From assembly GCF_947496855.1 (NCBI RefSeq), contig NZ_CANMED010000004.1, forward strand, positions 248,001 through 312,000: DNA of 64,000 nt. The letters run 5' to 3'. Positions within the stretch are counted from its first letter, which is position 1, and each line of letters starts with the position of its first letter. Under the pieces are notes generated by a model. It was given only the letters and a program-made list of their open reading frames with translations. It did not search any database and had not been told where the DNA came from. Positions 9,030 through 17,841 of the stretch are shown here, one piece after another. Both the position numbers and the translations under genes were made by a program. This stretch comes from an uncultured Aquimarina sp. (GTDB lineage: Bacteria; Bacteroidota; Bacteroidia; Flavobacteriales; Flavobacteriaceae).

Positions 9030-11363
9030 TTATGCCTTTTCTACTTTTACAGCACATTTTTTATAATCGGGTTCTTTAGAAATTGGACAAAAAGAATCAA
9101 GGGTGATATCATTGATCAACATATTCTCATCAAAAAATGGAACAAATACCTGCATAGGAGCAGGAACTCCCCTTTGATTTACAGAAGCTGGTAAAATAAT
9201 CTCTCCTCGACGCGTGGTTAGTTTTACATCATCTCCCGTTTTAATTTGTAATCGTTTAGCGTCTCCCGGATTAAGTTCTACATATCCATGAGGCATTGCT
9301 TGATGTAGTACTGGAATTCTACGTGTCATTGATCCCGTATGCCAATGTTCTACTACACGACCTGTTCCTAACCAATATGGATATTCCTGATCGGGTTCTT
9401 CTGCAGCGGGCTCATATGGACGTTGCCAGATGACGGCCTTACCATCAGGTTTCCCATAAAAATGAAAGTCCTTTCCATTAGAACAAGCAGGATCGTATTT
9501 AGAATTAAACCTCCATTGTGTAGATTTTCCTTCAACATAAGGCCACATAGCTCCTGGTTGTGACTTTAACACCTCCAGTGGAGCCATATTGTGTCTCTTA
9601 CCTACATGATGCTTTCTGTATTCATTATAAATCTCTTCGATATGAGTTTCTTCGTTATAGTAGAATTGCTTTTCATACCCAAGACGTTTTGCTACTTCTA
9701 TCAATTGCCATGTATCACTCATAGCTTCTCCTGGTGGTTCCAACATTTGTTCAAAATATTGGGTACGCCGTTCTGAGTTACCATACATTCCTTCTCGCTC
9801 AACCCACATAGCTGATGGTAAAATTACATCAGCTATATCTGTAGTAGGAGTAGGGTAGATATCAGAAACCACAATAAAACGTCCTTCTTTTTTGGCACCA
9901 TCTCTATATCGTTTTAATTTTGGTATGGTTACCATAGGATTGGTCACCTGAATCCACATAAAACGAATATCTCCACGATCCAATGCTCTAAACATTTCTA
10001 CAGTATGATATGTGGGCTTTGGATCAATATTTCCTACAGGAACATCCCATATTTTTGCGGCAAATTCACGATGTTTTTTATTCGTTACCACACCATGTGG
10101 GAGCTTATGGGTTAATGTGCCAACTTCTCTCACAGTACCACAGGCACTCGGTTGTCCGGTTAATGAAAATGGGCTATTACCAGGTTCTGAAATTTTGCCT
10201 GTCAATAAATGAATATTATAAATGATATTATTCATCCAAGTACCGCGCGAATGCTGATTTGGCCCCATGCACCAAAAAGACATGACTTTCTTATTAGGAT
10301 CGCCATATTGCGCAGCCATATATTTAATATCTTTTACCGATACCCCAGAAATTTTAGAAGCTTTTTCTGGCGTATAATCTTCTAAAAACTTTTTATAGGC
10401 TTCAAAATCTATTTTCTCTGGCTTATCGGTGAACTTGTAATTATCTTCGAGTCCATACCCCATTTTGGTTAAGCCTTTACTAAAATTACAATGTTCTTCA
10501 ACAAATGCTGAATTCATCCAGCCATTATGTATAATTTCATAACAAATGGCATTTCCTACAGCTAGATCAGATTGCGGATTGAATATGATTGATCTATCTG
10601 CTGCCATACTCGTTCGAGTAGTTCGAGTAGCAAAATCTATGATTTTTGAGCTTCTTTTGAGACGTTGATCCAATAATCTGGAAAATAACACAGGATGCAT
10701 TTCTGCCATATTATTCCCCCACAGAAAAAAAGTATCTGCATAATCAATATCTTCATAACATCCCATAGGTTCATCTAACCCAAAAGAGGATAAAAAACCG
10801 GTTACCGCTGTTGCCATACATAAACGGGCATTAGCTTCTACATTATTAGTGCCGATACACCCTTTAAATAATTTTGAAGCTACATAACCATCAGGAATAG
10901 TCCATTGTCCTGATCCGTAAATGGAAACGGCATCTTTACCGTGATCTTTTATCGTTTCTTTCATTTTAGAAGCAATCAAATCCAATGCTTCCTTCATAGA
11001 GACTGCTACATATTGACCATTCTTCTTTATCAATGGTTTTGTCAAGCGATCTTTGCCATATAATGCCATGATAGAATGATACCCTTTTACACAGCATAAT
11101 CCTTTGTTAACAGGAGATTGCGGATCTCCTTTTACAGCAATAGCTTTCCCTTCTTCTGTTCCTATTAAAACTCCACATCCTACTCCACAAAACCTACAAG
11201 GCGCCTTTTTCCAATCTAGATTTGCTCCTTTAGGAACTCCTGCTTCTTGTTCTTCAGCAAAAATAATCCCAGGAAACATAGAAGCTGCAGCAGCCATTGC
11301 CGATAAGACTGCCATTTTCTTGATAAAACTTCGTCTATTAGTTAGTGTTGCTGTATACATCAT
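9030..11363 (-). CDS. napA: Periplasmic nitrate reductase catalytic subunit
   Basis: This 777-residue molybdopterin oxidoreductase reduces nitrate to nitrite in the periplasm. It has a Tat signal (NRRSFIKKM, residues 9-17, then an alanine-rich stretch). A [4Fe-4S] site is formed by Cys56, Cys59, Cys63 and one of Cys90/91. The segment ANARLCMATAV follows, with the probable Mo-ligating Cys182. The C-terminal dinucleotide-binding domain includes GTGRVVEHWHTGSMTRR, typical of NapA. The length is slightly below that of E. coli NapA. It lies 3 bp after napD and before the NapB-like cytochrome. The signal and the napD neighbour favour Nap over assimilatory Nas. Confidence 0.95.
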   Translation of the reverse strand: MMYTATLTNRRSFIKKMAVLSAMAAAASMFPGIIFAEEQEAGVPKGANLDWKKAPCRFCGVGCGVLIGTEEGKAIAVKGDPQSPVNKGLCCVKGYHSIMALYGKDRLTKPLIKKNGQYVAVSMKEALDLIASKMKETIKDHGKDAVSIYGSGQWTIPDGYVASKLFKGCIGTNNVEANARLCMATAVTGFLSSFGLDEPMGCYEDIDYADTFFLWGNNMAEMHPVLFSRLLDQRLKRSSKIIDFATRTTRTSMAADRSIIFNPQSDLAVGNAICYEIIHNGWMNSAFVEEHCNFSKGLTKMGYGLEDNYKFTDKPEKIDFEAYKKFLEDYTPEKASKISGVSVKDIKYMAAQYGDPNKKVMSFWCMGPNQHSRGTWMNNIIYNIHLLTGKISEPGNSPFSLTGQPSACGTVREVGTLTHKLPHGVVTNKKHREFAAKIWDVPVGNIDPKPTYHTVEMFRALDRGDIRFMWIQVTNPMVTIPKLKRYRDGAKKEGRFIVVSDIYPTPTTDIADVILPSAMWVEREGMYGNSERRTQYFEQMLEPPGEAMSDTWQLIEVAKRLGYEKQFYYNEETHIEEIYNEYRKHHVGKRHNMAPLEVLKSQPGAMWPYVEGKSTQWRFNSKYDPACSNGKDFHFYGKPDGKAVIWQRPYEPAAEEPDQEYPYWLGTGRVVEHWHTGSMTRRIPVLHQAMPHGYVELNPGDAKRLQIKTGDDVKLTTRRGEIILPASVNQRGVPAPMQVFVPFFDENMLINDITLDSFCPISKEPDYKKCAVKVEKA

Positions 11364-11366
11364 AGA

Positions 11367-11603
11367 TTAGTTTTTTGGTGTATTAAAACCAGATACCATT
11401 GCTAAAAGTTTTAAACTAGAAATAGACTCTATTTTTTCTTTTAAGAGATCCTCTTCACGTGAGTTTTCTGTATCCGTAATTAGAATGATTATTTCTTTGT
11501 TTTTAGCAGGAATTACTTCACACTGGTTGTGTTTAGACAAAGCATCTATAAGCGTATCTTTCATTCCTTGATGAGGGTGTACTAAGTAACTTTTTATTGG
11601 CAT
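11367..11603 (-). CDS. napD: NapD-like chaperone for NapA maturation
   Basis: This 78-residue cytoplasmic protein precedes napA by 3 bp. It opens with MPIKSYLVHPHQG and has the ferredoxin-like alternation of strands and helices of NapD, ending in LAMVSGFNTP, which resembles the SLVYHQ-type end strand of the family only loosely. NapD binds the Tat signal of NapA and prevents early export. The position and size support the call more than the sequence does. It is the first gene of the operon and lies about 57 bp from an FNR-like palindrome. Confidence 0.78.
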   Translation of the reverse strand: MPIKSYLVHPHQGMKDTLIDALSKHNQCEVIPAKNKEIIILITDTENSREEDLLKEKIESISSLKLLAMVSGFNTPKN

Positions 11604-11659
11604 AGGATTATGTAAGAGTTTAATTCCTAGTTGTAAGCGATAAAGATCTCATATTAATG

Positions 11660-11695
11660 CATTCTAAAATCTGATATATATCAGGTTTTAGAATG
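11660..11695. promoter_or_regulatory. 36-bp near-perfect palindrome with FNR/CRP-like core upstream of napD
   Basis: The two 17-base arms differ at one position. Their centre is CTGATATATATCAG (11671-11684), that is TGAT-N4-ATCA, the spacing and half-sites of FNR/CRP-family operators. It ends 57 bp upstream of the napD start codon on the minus strand, a suitable distance for an activator site. A T-run (GTTTTTT) follows on the plus strand, so a hairpin terminator is an alternative. No plus-strand gene precedes it, which argues against that. Confidence 0.5.
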
Positions 11696-11767
11696 TTTTT
11701 TAGCATCAAAATGGTTTAGGAATTTTCATACTCCTATAAATTTAAGAGTATCCTTGGAAGAATTGAT

Positions 11768-11787
11768 TATCAATTTGGTTCAAGAAT
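11768..11787. repeat. 20-bp repeat, copy 2, upstream of the nap operon
   Basis: This is an exact copy of the sequence at 3642-3661. It lies between the divergent napD and protease genes, about 165 bp from the napD start and 100 bp from the protease start. Either unit could be the target if it is a regulatory site. Confidence 0.6.
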
Positions 11788-11887
11788 AAAATTCTTTCCC
11801 CTATTTATTGAAATTGTCTGAACTTAAATGATAATTATATTATGGGGTTAAGTCATTAATTTTATAAAAATCACTTAAAAGATTTAT

Positions 11888-12898
11888 ATGAAATATGTTC
11901 TGTTTTTAATCACATACTTTTTTATTTTAACTATTTCGTCACAGGACTTATCTAAACTTTATGAAAAAGTCAACCCAGCTGTGGTAGTAATATTTACTCA
12001 AGAAGCCAAATTAGAGTCTAATGCAGGGATTACTAAAACAATAACTTCAGAGGGTTTGGGTTCTGGTTTTATGGTTTCAGACTCAGAAATTATTACAGCA
12101 TCTCATGTTGTGGATGCTGCAGAACAACTTAGAGTTCAATTTCTAGATGGAGAGATCATTTCTGCTAAGGTAGTTTCTACTTTTAAGTCAGCAGACGTTG
12201 CTTTAATTAAACTAGATATCCCTAGGAAAAATGCTATAACGATACCCTTTGGAGACTCTGATCAAATGAAAATAGGAGAACAAGTGTTCATTGTTGGTGC
12301 TCCTTTTGGTTATGGTCATTCGCTTTCATCGGGGTATGTTAGTGGAATTATTAAGAATAAGTTAGGTACTAATCCATTTACCCAATCAGAGTTTATCCAA
12401 ACGGATGCAGCTATCAATACAGGTAATTCTGGAGGTCCAATGTTTAATATGAAAGGAGAAGTAATTGGAGTTGTAAGTCAAATTCTCACCAAATCAGGAG
12501 GTTTTGAAGGTATTGGATTTGCTGCAACTGCTAATATTACTAAAAACCTGATCGCAAATAACAGAACACCTTGGTTAGGTTTTGATGCTTATCCTCTTAC
12601 GGGAAAAACCAAACGTTTATTTAACGTCCCCCAAAATAGTGGCTTATTGGTGCAACGCGTGGTTTTTGGATCCGTATTATATAAAATGGGACTACAAGCG
12701 GGTGATACAGAGGTTGTCATTGATGGACAAAAATTAATAATTGGAGGTGATATTATCCTAGCTTTTAATGAAATTGAATTTGATTTAACCGATGAATCTT
12801 TAGCAAAATTAGGTGAACTGGGAAAGAACCTTAAAGCTACAGACCAATTAAAACTAAAAGTACTGCGTAATGGGCAAATAATTACATTAAAAAAGTAA
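11888..12898 (+). CDS. HtrA/Deg-like trypsin-fold serine protease
   Basis: This 336-residue protein has an N-terminal signal peptide and a trypsin-like domain with His73 (TASHVV), Asp103 (SADVALIKL) and Ser181 (NTGNSGGPMF), the complete catalytic triad of the S1C family. A C-terminal region from about residue 230 looks like a PDZ domain (GLLVQRVVFGSVLYKMGLQAGD). It is shorter than typical DegP with two PDZ domains. It probably degrades or senses misfolded envelope proteins. It is divergent from the nap operon and convergent with an AraC gene, with no partner in its own direction. Confidence 0.9.
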   Translation: MKYVLFLITYFFILTISSQDLSKLYEKVNPAVVVIFTQEAKLESNAGITKTITSEGLGSGFMVSDSEIITASHVVDAAEQLRVQFLDGEIISAKVVSTFKSADVALIKLDIPRKNAITIPFGDSDQMKIGEQVFIVGAPFGYGHSLSSGYVSGIIKNKLGTNPFTQSEFIQTDAAINTGNSGGPMFNMKGEVIGVVSQILTKSGGFEGIGFAATANITKNLIANNRTPWLGFDAYPLTGKTKRLFNVPQNSGLLVQRVVFGSVLYKMGLQAGDTEVVIDGQKLIIGGDIILAFNEIEFDLTDESLAKLGELGKNLKATDQLKLKVLRNGQIITLKK

Positions 12899-12979
12899 TC
12901 ATAATAATCGATTACGATGTAAGTGAAAGTAACGCCTATTAGGAACCTAAAGTCTCTTTACAGATACTTCCAAAAAAAA

Positions 12980-13957
12980 TCAAGCAGATAAGTTTTCTCT
13001 ATAAATACCAGGGGTTACACCGGTCCATTTTTTAAAGGATCGAATAAAATTTGGGCTATCGGAGTACCCAAGGTGCTCACTAATGTGATTAATGTTCATG
13101 TCAGAATTAGTAAGAAGACCTACGGCTCTTTTTTGTAACATATGGACAAGAATATCAGAAAATTTGACCTCTTTTGATTTTAGTACTCTTTTTATACTAC
13201 TTTCGGAAGTATTAAAATGACCAGCTAGTGTTTTAAGAGAAGGGATACACCCAAACTTATAACTCGATATCACATTTTCAATAACTTCCGTAATATTTTT
13301 TTCTTTATAGGCTGGTTTCATAATAGGATTGACAGATTCTTCATATTTCAATAATGATTTTGAAAAAACAAATCGATATGCAGATTGATTATATTTAATA
13401 GTATAGGAGCCTTTTGGGAATAAAGACTGTATATCCGAAATTGAGCTGATTGGTGTATGAATTTCTATTGGAAACCAATCATCCCCCCCGTAAAAAACAA
13501 ATAATTGACGTATTATGACTAATAAAATATACTCTGATACTCTACCGCCTTTAGAATGTTGGTCTGAAAATAAAAAAGAAAATACCGCTGTATTTTTATA
13601 AATTTCTAAATCAGTTTTAATATTAGTCTGAAGCATGTAACTGGATTCCATAAAAGAAGTTATAGCCTCGTGAAGACTAGAGAAACTAGCTAGGTGTGAA
13701 CCATAACTGCCTAGTTCTAAAAGGCTGAAATCATCTAATAAATTAACTTCGAGTTCATTTATTTCAATGTTCTTTCGTACCAATGAAAAAAAATCATGAA
13801 CCACTGCAGTAGGAACATAATTTTGTGAATTAGAAAGATCAAAATGGCATATTTCGCTTTTTTGAATAATTCTTTCGGTATCAATACCGAAATTTTCTAA
13901 TCTCATTAATAGTGGTTTAAAATAAGATACCTGATATACAAAATATTCTCGTTTCAT
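12980..13957 (-). CDS. AraC-family regulator with an AraC-like N-terminal sensor domain
   Basis: This 325-residue protein has a long N-terminal domain typical of the arabinose-binding-type AraC group (Arabinose_bd, OruR/ArgR-like). A C-terminal helix-turn-helix pair follows, with NHISEHLGYSDSPNFIRSFKKW and the characteristic ending TGVTPGIYR. It differs from the four paralogous AraC proteins at 41.7-57.3 kb, which have another N-terminal domain. It lies 156 bp downstream of the LytTR regulator gene on the same strand and may be separately transcribed. Its ligand is unknown. Confidence 0.88.
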   Translation of the reverse strand: MKREYFVYQVSYFKPLLMRLENFGIDTERIIQKSEICHFDLSNSQNYVPTAVVHDFFSLVRKNIEINELEVNLLDDFSLLELGSYGSHLASFSSLHEAITSFMESSYMLQTNIKTDLEIYKNTAVFSFLFSDQHSKGGRVSEYILLVIIRQLFVFYGGDDWFPIEIHTPISSISDIQSLFPKGSYTIKYNQSAYRFVFSKSLLKYEESVNPIMKPAYKEKNITEVIENVISSYKFGCIPSLKTLAGHFNTSESSIKRVLKSKEVKFSDILVHMLQKRAVGLLTNSDMNINHISEHLGYSDSPNFIRSFKKWTGVTPGIYRENLSA

Positions 13958-14113
13958 TAGTATACGTGATTTGTGTGTGGGTATTACTAAAAATCATGAT
14001 CCAAATGAATTAGGTTTATTAGATCATATTAAATGTATTTGATCTAAAATCTTTAAAAAAACAAAAAGAAGTAAAGTGAACAAATGCTTACCTGAAGTGG
14101 ATGAATCAGAACT

Positions 14114-14881
14114 TCAATTGATCATTAGCCAATTTTTAAAATCTTTTGCTTTTGCCTTACTAATTATTATACTATCATCAATTTCTGGAGTTACGGTTAC
14201 TTTAATTTTACCATAAAAAGGATAATTTATTTTACCAACAGCTTCACGATTTATAATAAATTGCCTGTTAACCCTATAAAATAATTCAGGATTTAGCTCC
14301 TTTTCTAATTCTTGTATCTTTTTGTCCATGGTAAAAGATGTTTGAGAAAAAGTGATTCCTCGTACTACTCCCATTTTAATATAAAAAAAAGCAAAGTCTT
14401 TAACTTTTACTGGGATGATATCTCCTCGATTAGGTATTAAAAAAGACGTATGATATTTTTGTTTGCTTGTTTTTAGACTTTTCAGCAGTAGGTTAAATTG
14501 TTTTTGTTCTAGTATATGAGCATTTTTTTTGAACTTGGCAATAGCATTCATTAGTTCTTTTTCGCGGATCGGCTTTAGTATATAATATAGACTATTTATC
14601 TTAAAAGCTTCGATAGCATATTGGTCATAGGCAGTCGTGAAAATTATAGGGGTATTTAACTCAATTTCTTCAAAAATTTCGAAGCATATACCATCACCTA
14701 AATGAATATCCATAAAAATAAGATCAAAATCGGTATACTTTGAAAAATATTGTACGGAGGATTTTACACTATCCAATACCTCAATGATTTCTATTTCAGG
14801 GTTTTCTTGATAGAGTAAATTGATTAAGTTTTTACTAGCTGCGATCTCATCTTCTACAATTATTGCTTTTATACTATTCAT
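14114..14881 (-). CDS. LytTR-family response regulator
   Basis: This 255-residue protein has a receiver domain at about residues 1-120, with the acidic pair Glu10/Asp11, phosphoacceptor Asp58 (LIFMDIHLGDG) and the conserved Lys in YILKPI. A C-terminal LytTR DNA-binding domain begins around residue 145 and contains FYRVNRQFIINREAV. It starts 2 bp after the sensor kinase gene ends and is the last gene of a six-gene run. It probably controls this operon or another envelope function in response to the kinase. Confidence 0.95.
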   Translation of the reverse strand: MNSIKAIIVEDEIAASKNLINLLYQENPEIEIIEVLDSVKSSVQYFSKYTDFDLIFMDIHLGDGICFEIFEEIELNTPIIFTTAYDQYAIEAFKINSLYYILKPIREKELMNAIAKFKKNAHILEQKQFNLLLKSLKTSKQKYHTSFLIPNRGDIIPVKVKDFAFFYIKMGVVRGITFSQTSFTMDKKIQELEKELNPELFYRVNRQFIINREAVGKINYPFYGKIKVTVTPEIDDSIIISKAKAKDFKNWLMIN

Positions 14882-14883
14882 AA

Positions 14884-15933
14884 TTAGCTTAAAGGTAGTT
14901 TAACAATAAAATGATCATTTTTATAAACCTCAATATCCTTTTCTTTTAATAAGATATAGCGTTTGGATAAATTTGTAAGTCCATATCCTGTACTTTCCTC
15001 AGGATTGTTTCGGGGTTGAATTTTATTTTCGATTATAAGATACTCATTTTCAATGTAAATTTTTATGGTCAAAGGATATTCTTTCGAAACTTCATTATGC
15101 TTTATAGCATTTTCTAAAAGTATTTGTAAAGAAAGTATAGGAATTAAAATGAAGTGATACTCTTTTGTAATGTTCATTGCTATTTTCACATTCGTACCAT
15201 ATCGTATAGCTCCCAAATGCATATAGTTATTCAAAAAATCTATCTCATCTTTCAGTGGGATGAGGTTTTTGTCCCTACTTTGTAGGATATATCTAAAAAT
15301 AAGAGAGAGCCTATCTACATAATCAGTGGCTTCTTCTGGGAAATTTCGAATAATATAATTCAAAGAATTTAATGAGTTGAATAAAAAATGAGGATTGATC
15401 TGACTCTTCAGTGCCAAGAGTTCGTTCTGAATATTTTCTTTGATAAGTTGTTCTCTTTCAAGTTCATTTATTCTCTGTTTTTGCTGAAATACAATCAACC
15501 AACCAATCAAAACAGAGGTTATGCCCATAACCACCCAAACATAACGTATTCCTTCTCTTTCTGGCTCTATAACTTTAAACAATACTAGATGATGAATCCA
15601 CAGGATTAGATGAAAAGCAACTATAGAAAAAAAAGTAATAATTATAATAAAAGTCAATAATCTAATTGATTTAGAAAACCGTAATAAATACTTAGTTGAG
15701 TATATGGTTATATATAAAAGAACTAGACAATATGCGGCAAAGCTTAGTAATCGAAATAAAAAAACAAGAACCGAACCGGCCGCAACATCATTAAAATAAG
15801 CTAAACTGGCGGATACAATAAACAAAAACCTGTTCAGATTAATTAAGAAAGATATACTGAGTGATATGAGTAATAAAGTTCTTATTCTGATTTTAATTTG
15901 TTGCCCTGTAAAGTTGATTTTATAATGTTTCAA
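14884..15933 (-). CDS. LytS-family sensor histidine kinase
   Basis: This 349-residue membrane kinase has four hydrophobic segments within residues 20-150, a short coiled linker, and the His_kinase box with His182 (INPHFLFNSLNSLNYI). A HATPase domain follows, with LQILLENAIKHNE and TGYGLTNLSKRY. It lacks a recognisable extracellular sensor domain, so the stimulus may be sensed within the membrane or via a partner. It lies 6 bp from the upstream ion-channel gene and 2 bp from its regulator, which suggests co-transcription and perhaps sensing linked to the channel. Confidence 0.94.
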   Translation of the reverse strand: MKHYKINFTGQQIKIRIRTLLLISLSISFLINLNRFLFIVSASLAYFNDVAAGSVLVFLFRLLSFAAYCLVLLYITIYSTKYLLRFSKSIRLLTFIIIITFFSIVAFHLILWIHHLVLFKVIEPEREGIRYVWVVMGITSVLIGWLIVFQQKQRINELEREQLIKENIQNELLALKSQINPHFLFNSLNSLNYIIRNFPEEATDYVDRLSLIFRYILQSRDKNLIPLKDEIDFLNNYMHLGAIRYGTNVKIAMNITKEYHFILIPILSLQILLENAIKHNEVSKEYPLTIKIYIENEYLIIENKIQPRNNPEESTGYGLTNLSKRYILLKEKDIEVYKNDHFIVKLPLS

Positions 15934-15939
15934 ATTATA

Positions 15940-16605
15940 TTAGTTATTGGTTTTGTTAATGTATTTACCTACAATAATAGCAGTAAGAATCACTAAGTAA
16001 AACTGCCCCATCATTCCTATCAAAATAGCTGCTTTTTGCGCCAACGATGTTATTGGCACAATTTCACCATAGCCAATCGTCATTAAGGTTATATAGGCAT
16101 AATACATTAATCTTTCTGTGAATAATTGGGGCTGATCAATTGCTGCCTTAAGTCCTTCAAAAGAATTGGGGTAAGATATTTCTATACTCAAACAAATAAA
16201 AAAACTAATAAGTCCTAACGATATGTACCCACTAATTAATCCAAAAATCACATTTTTATTAACGTCTTTGGTTTCCCAAATCTGTTTGATGATTTCAAAA
16301 GTAACCATGGTGTAAAACAAGAAGTAGGTTCCCATATTAAGAAATTTCAGTAGCTTACTGTTTTGGTTCTCTAGCATATCCGCACTGAATACAATACCGG
16401 ATACTATTAGCAATGCGATAAAAAACCACATGAGTTTTTTCTTCTTTGAAATTAATAAAACACCTGCTGCCAAATTGATCAAAAACAATAAGGGAGATAT
16501 ATAAACCTCGAAAAAGCCCTCAGGAATAATTAAAGAGCCAAAAAGAATAGCGATCTGACTAAACAGAAAGATTTCAAAACGATATGCATATAATTTCTCT
16601 GTCAT
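15940..16605 (-). CDS. Potassium-channel-like membrane protein
   Basis: This 221-residue protein has about six hydrophobic segments. The last two flank a pore loop with the selectivity-filter motif TIGYG (residues 176-180), followed by EIVPIT, as in two-transmembrane potassium channel (Ion_trans_2) domains. No cytoplasmic ligand-binding RCK domain is present. It lies between a DUF2235 hydrolase-lipoprotein gene and a LytS kinase gene, each separated by only 6 bp. A potassium-selective pore is likely; how it is gated and why it is in this operon are unknown. Confidence 0.85.
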   Translation of the reverse strand: MTEKLYAYRFEIFLFSQIAILFGSLIIPEGFFEVYISPLLFLINLAAGVLLISKKKKLMWFFIALLIVSGIVFSADMLENQNSKLLKFLNMGTYFLFYTMVTFEIIKQIWETKDVNKNVIFGLISGYISLGLISFFICLSIEISYPNSFEGLKAAIDQPQLFTERLMYYAYITLMTIGYGEIVPITSLAQKAAILIGMMGQFYLVILTAIIVGKYINKTNN

Positions 16606-16611
16606 ATTATA

Positions 16612-17841
16612 TTATTCAACCACTATAAAACAGTTAGTATCTCTATTATAATTATATCCGCCGATCTGATTTTTTTCAAAACATTCGCTAAAAAGCTTGA
16701 TGAGGTTAATCTCATAGGTTTGTAAAGATACTTGTAATCGATCTAAAACGGATTTATGAATTTTTAGTTTTTCTTTTTTATAACCATTTTTCGAAACTAA
16801 AAAAGAAAGCTTACGACTGCTTCTGGGGTAAAACAATCTAACAAAGCCTTTTGCTGGATTATTAGTTTTATCAAAACGATCTTCATATACCTTGGTCTGA
16901 GAAGGAAGTAATTGATACGGTTCTAATTGTTGAATCATCCAGTTTAGAGAAACTCCGCTAATATTAGTGTTTCTATAACCTCCACCTACATCAGAATGTG
17001 CTCCAAAAAACCAAACTTCATTAGCAACATCTTCTGGTTTTACTTCTGGACAGGTAGACACTATCCGTCTTTGAGTAAGCAATACAGGTGTAAATATAGA
17101 ACTTCGATTATCATTAAGTGATAGGGCATGCACTACTTTTTTTACATTACATAATTGATCAAGATAGTTGTTTTTAGGAGCATAATACTCCTCATCATAT
17201 TTTGGAACTCCAAGGGCTGCTACCGTATCCCACAATCCCATAAAATTGATCTTATAATCATCAGGATGTATCGATTGTCCTGTTATTTCAAAAACATCTT
17301 TTCTCCGATCTTCTAAGGCCTTTTTAGTTTTATGCGCATCAAAGATTTTTTTGATGAATTTTAGACGTTTTTCTTTAGGAATATTTTTTACATCTATAAT
17401 TCCAGCAACGTAAATCAAACCTGCTAAAACTCTTGAAGCATACGCACCTCGACTAAATCCAAAAATATAGATTTCATCTTGTCTTTGATGATTATAATGT
17501 TCTGCTAAATAAAGGTATCCTTTACATACTTCACGTTTTATTCCTGAACCTGCCACCATACCCAATATATCTGCTCCGTTTCCGACTCCTCTTAGATATA
17601 CAGCACTTACATTTGGATTATCCTGAAGCGTAGTTAGATTATAAAGTTTAGATATATTCGTATGACTTGCTTCATTATTATGAGTGCCATCCAGAAATAC
17701 TGCTAATTTTCTAGGATTTTTTCCTTTATAAATTGGATTGTGAACAATAGGAGCTTTAATAGCACAACTAGTACAAGCAAAACAAAGAAGTAGCATTAAT
17801 AAATCCCTAAAAGTAAATTTCTCTAATGTCACATTAATCAT
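16612..17841 (-). CDS. DUF2235 alpha/beta-hydrolase-like lipoprotein
   Basis: This 409-residue protein has an N-terminal signal ending in a lipobox (ACTSC, Cys26) and a DUF2235 domain. Seen are KLAVFLDGTHNN at about 45-56, the nucleophile elbow GFSRGAYASR with Ser130, and AHSDVGGGY near residue 290. DUF2235 proteins include phospholipase-like type VI effectors (Tle family), but many are chromosomal and uncharacterised. Its first codons overlap the upstream lipoprotein gene by 4 bp. The lipoprotein signal suggests an envelope-anchored enzyme rather than an injected toxin. The substrate is not known. Confidence 0.85.
   Translation of the reverse strand: MINVTLEKFTFRDLLMLLLCFACTSCAIKAPIVHNPIYKGKNPRKLAVFLDGTHNNEASHTNISKLYNLTTLQDNPNVSAVYLRGVGNGADILGMVAGSGIKREVCKGYLYLAEHYNHQRQDEIYIFGFSRGAYASRVLAGLIYVAGIIDVKNIPKEKRLKFIKKIFDAHKTKKALEDRRKDVFEITGQSIHPDDYKINFMGLWDTVAALGVPKYDEEYYAPKNNYLDQLCNVKKVVHALSLNDNRSSIFTPVLLTQRRIVSTCPEVKPEDVANEVWFFGAHSDVGGGYRNTNISGVSLNWMIQQLEPYQLLPSQTKVYEDRFDKTNNPAKGFVRLFYPRSSRKLSFLVSKNGYKKEKLKIHKSVLDRLQVSLQTYEINLIKLFSECFEKNQIGGYNYNRDTNCFIVVE

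Noticed and set aside
16612..17841. The DUF2235 protein as a type VI secretion effector
   Set aside because: No type VI genes, VgrG or immunity gene are in the window and the N-terminus has a lipobox. An envelope lipoprotein is more likely.
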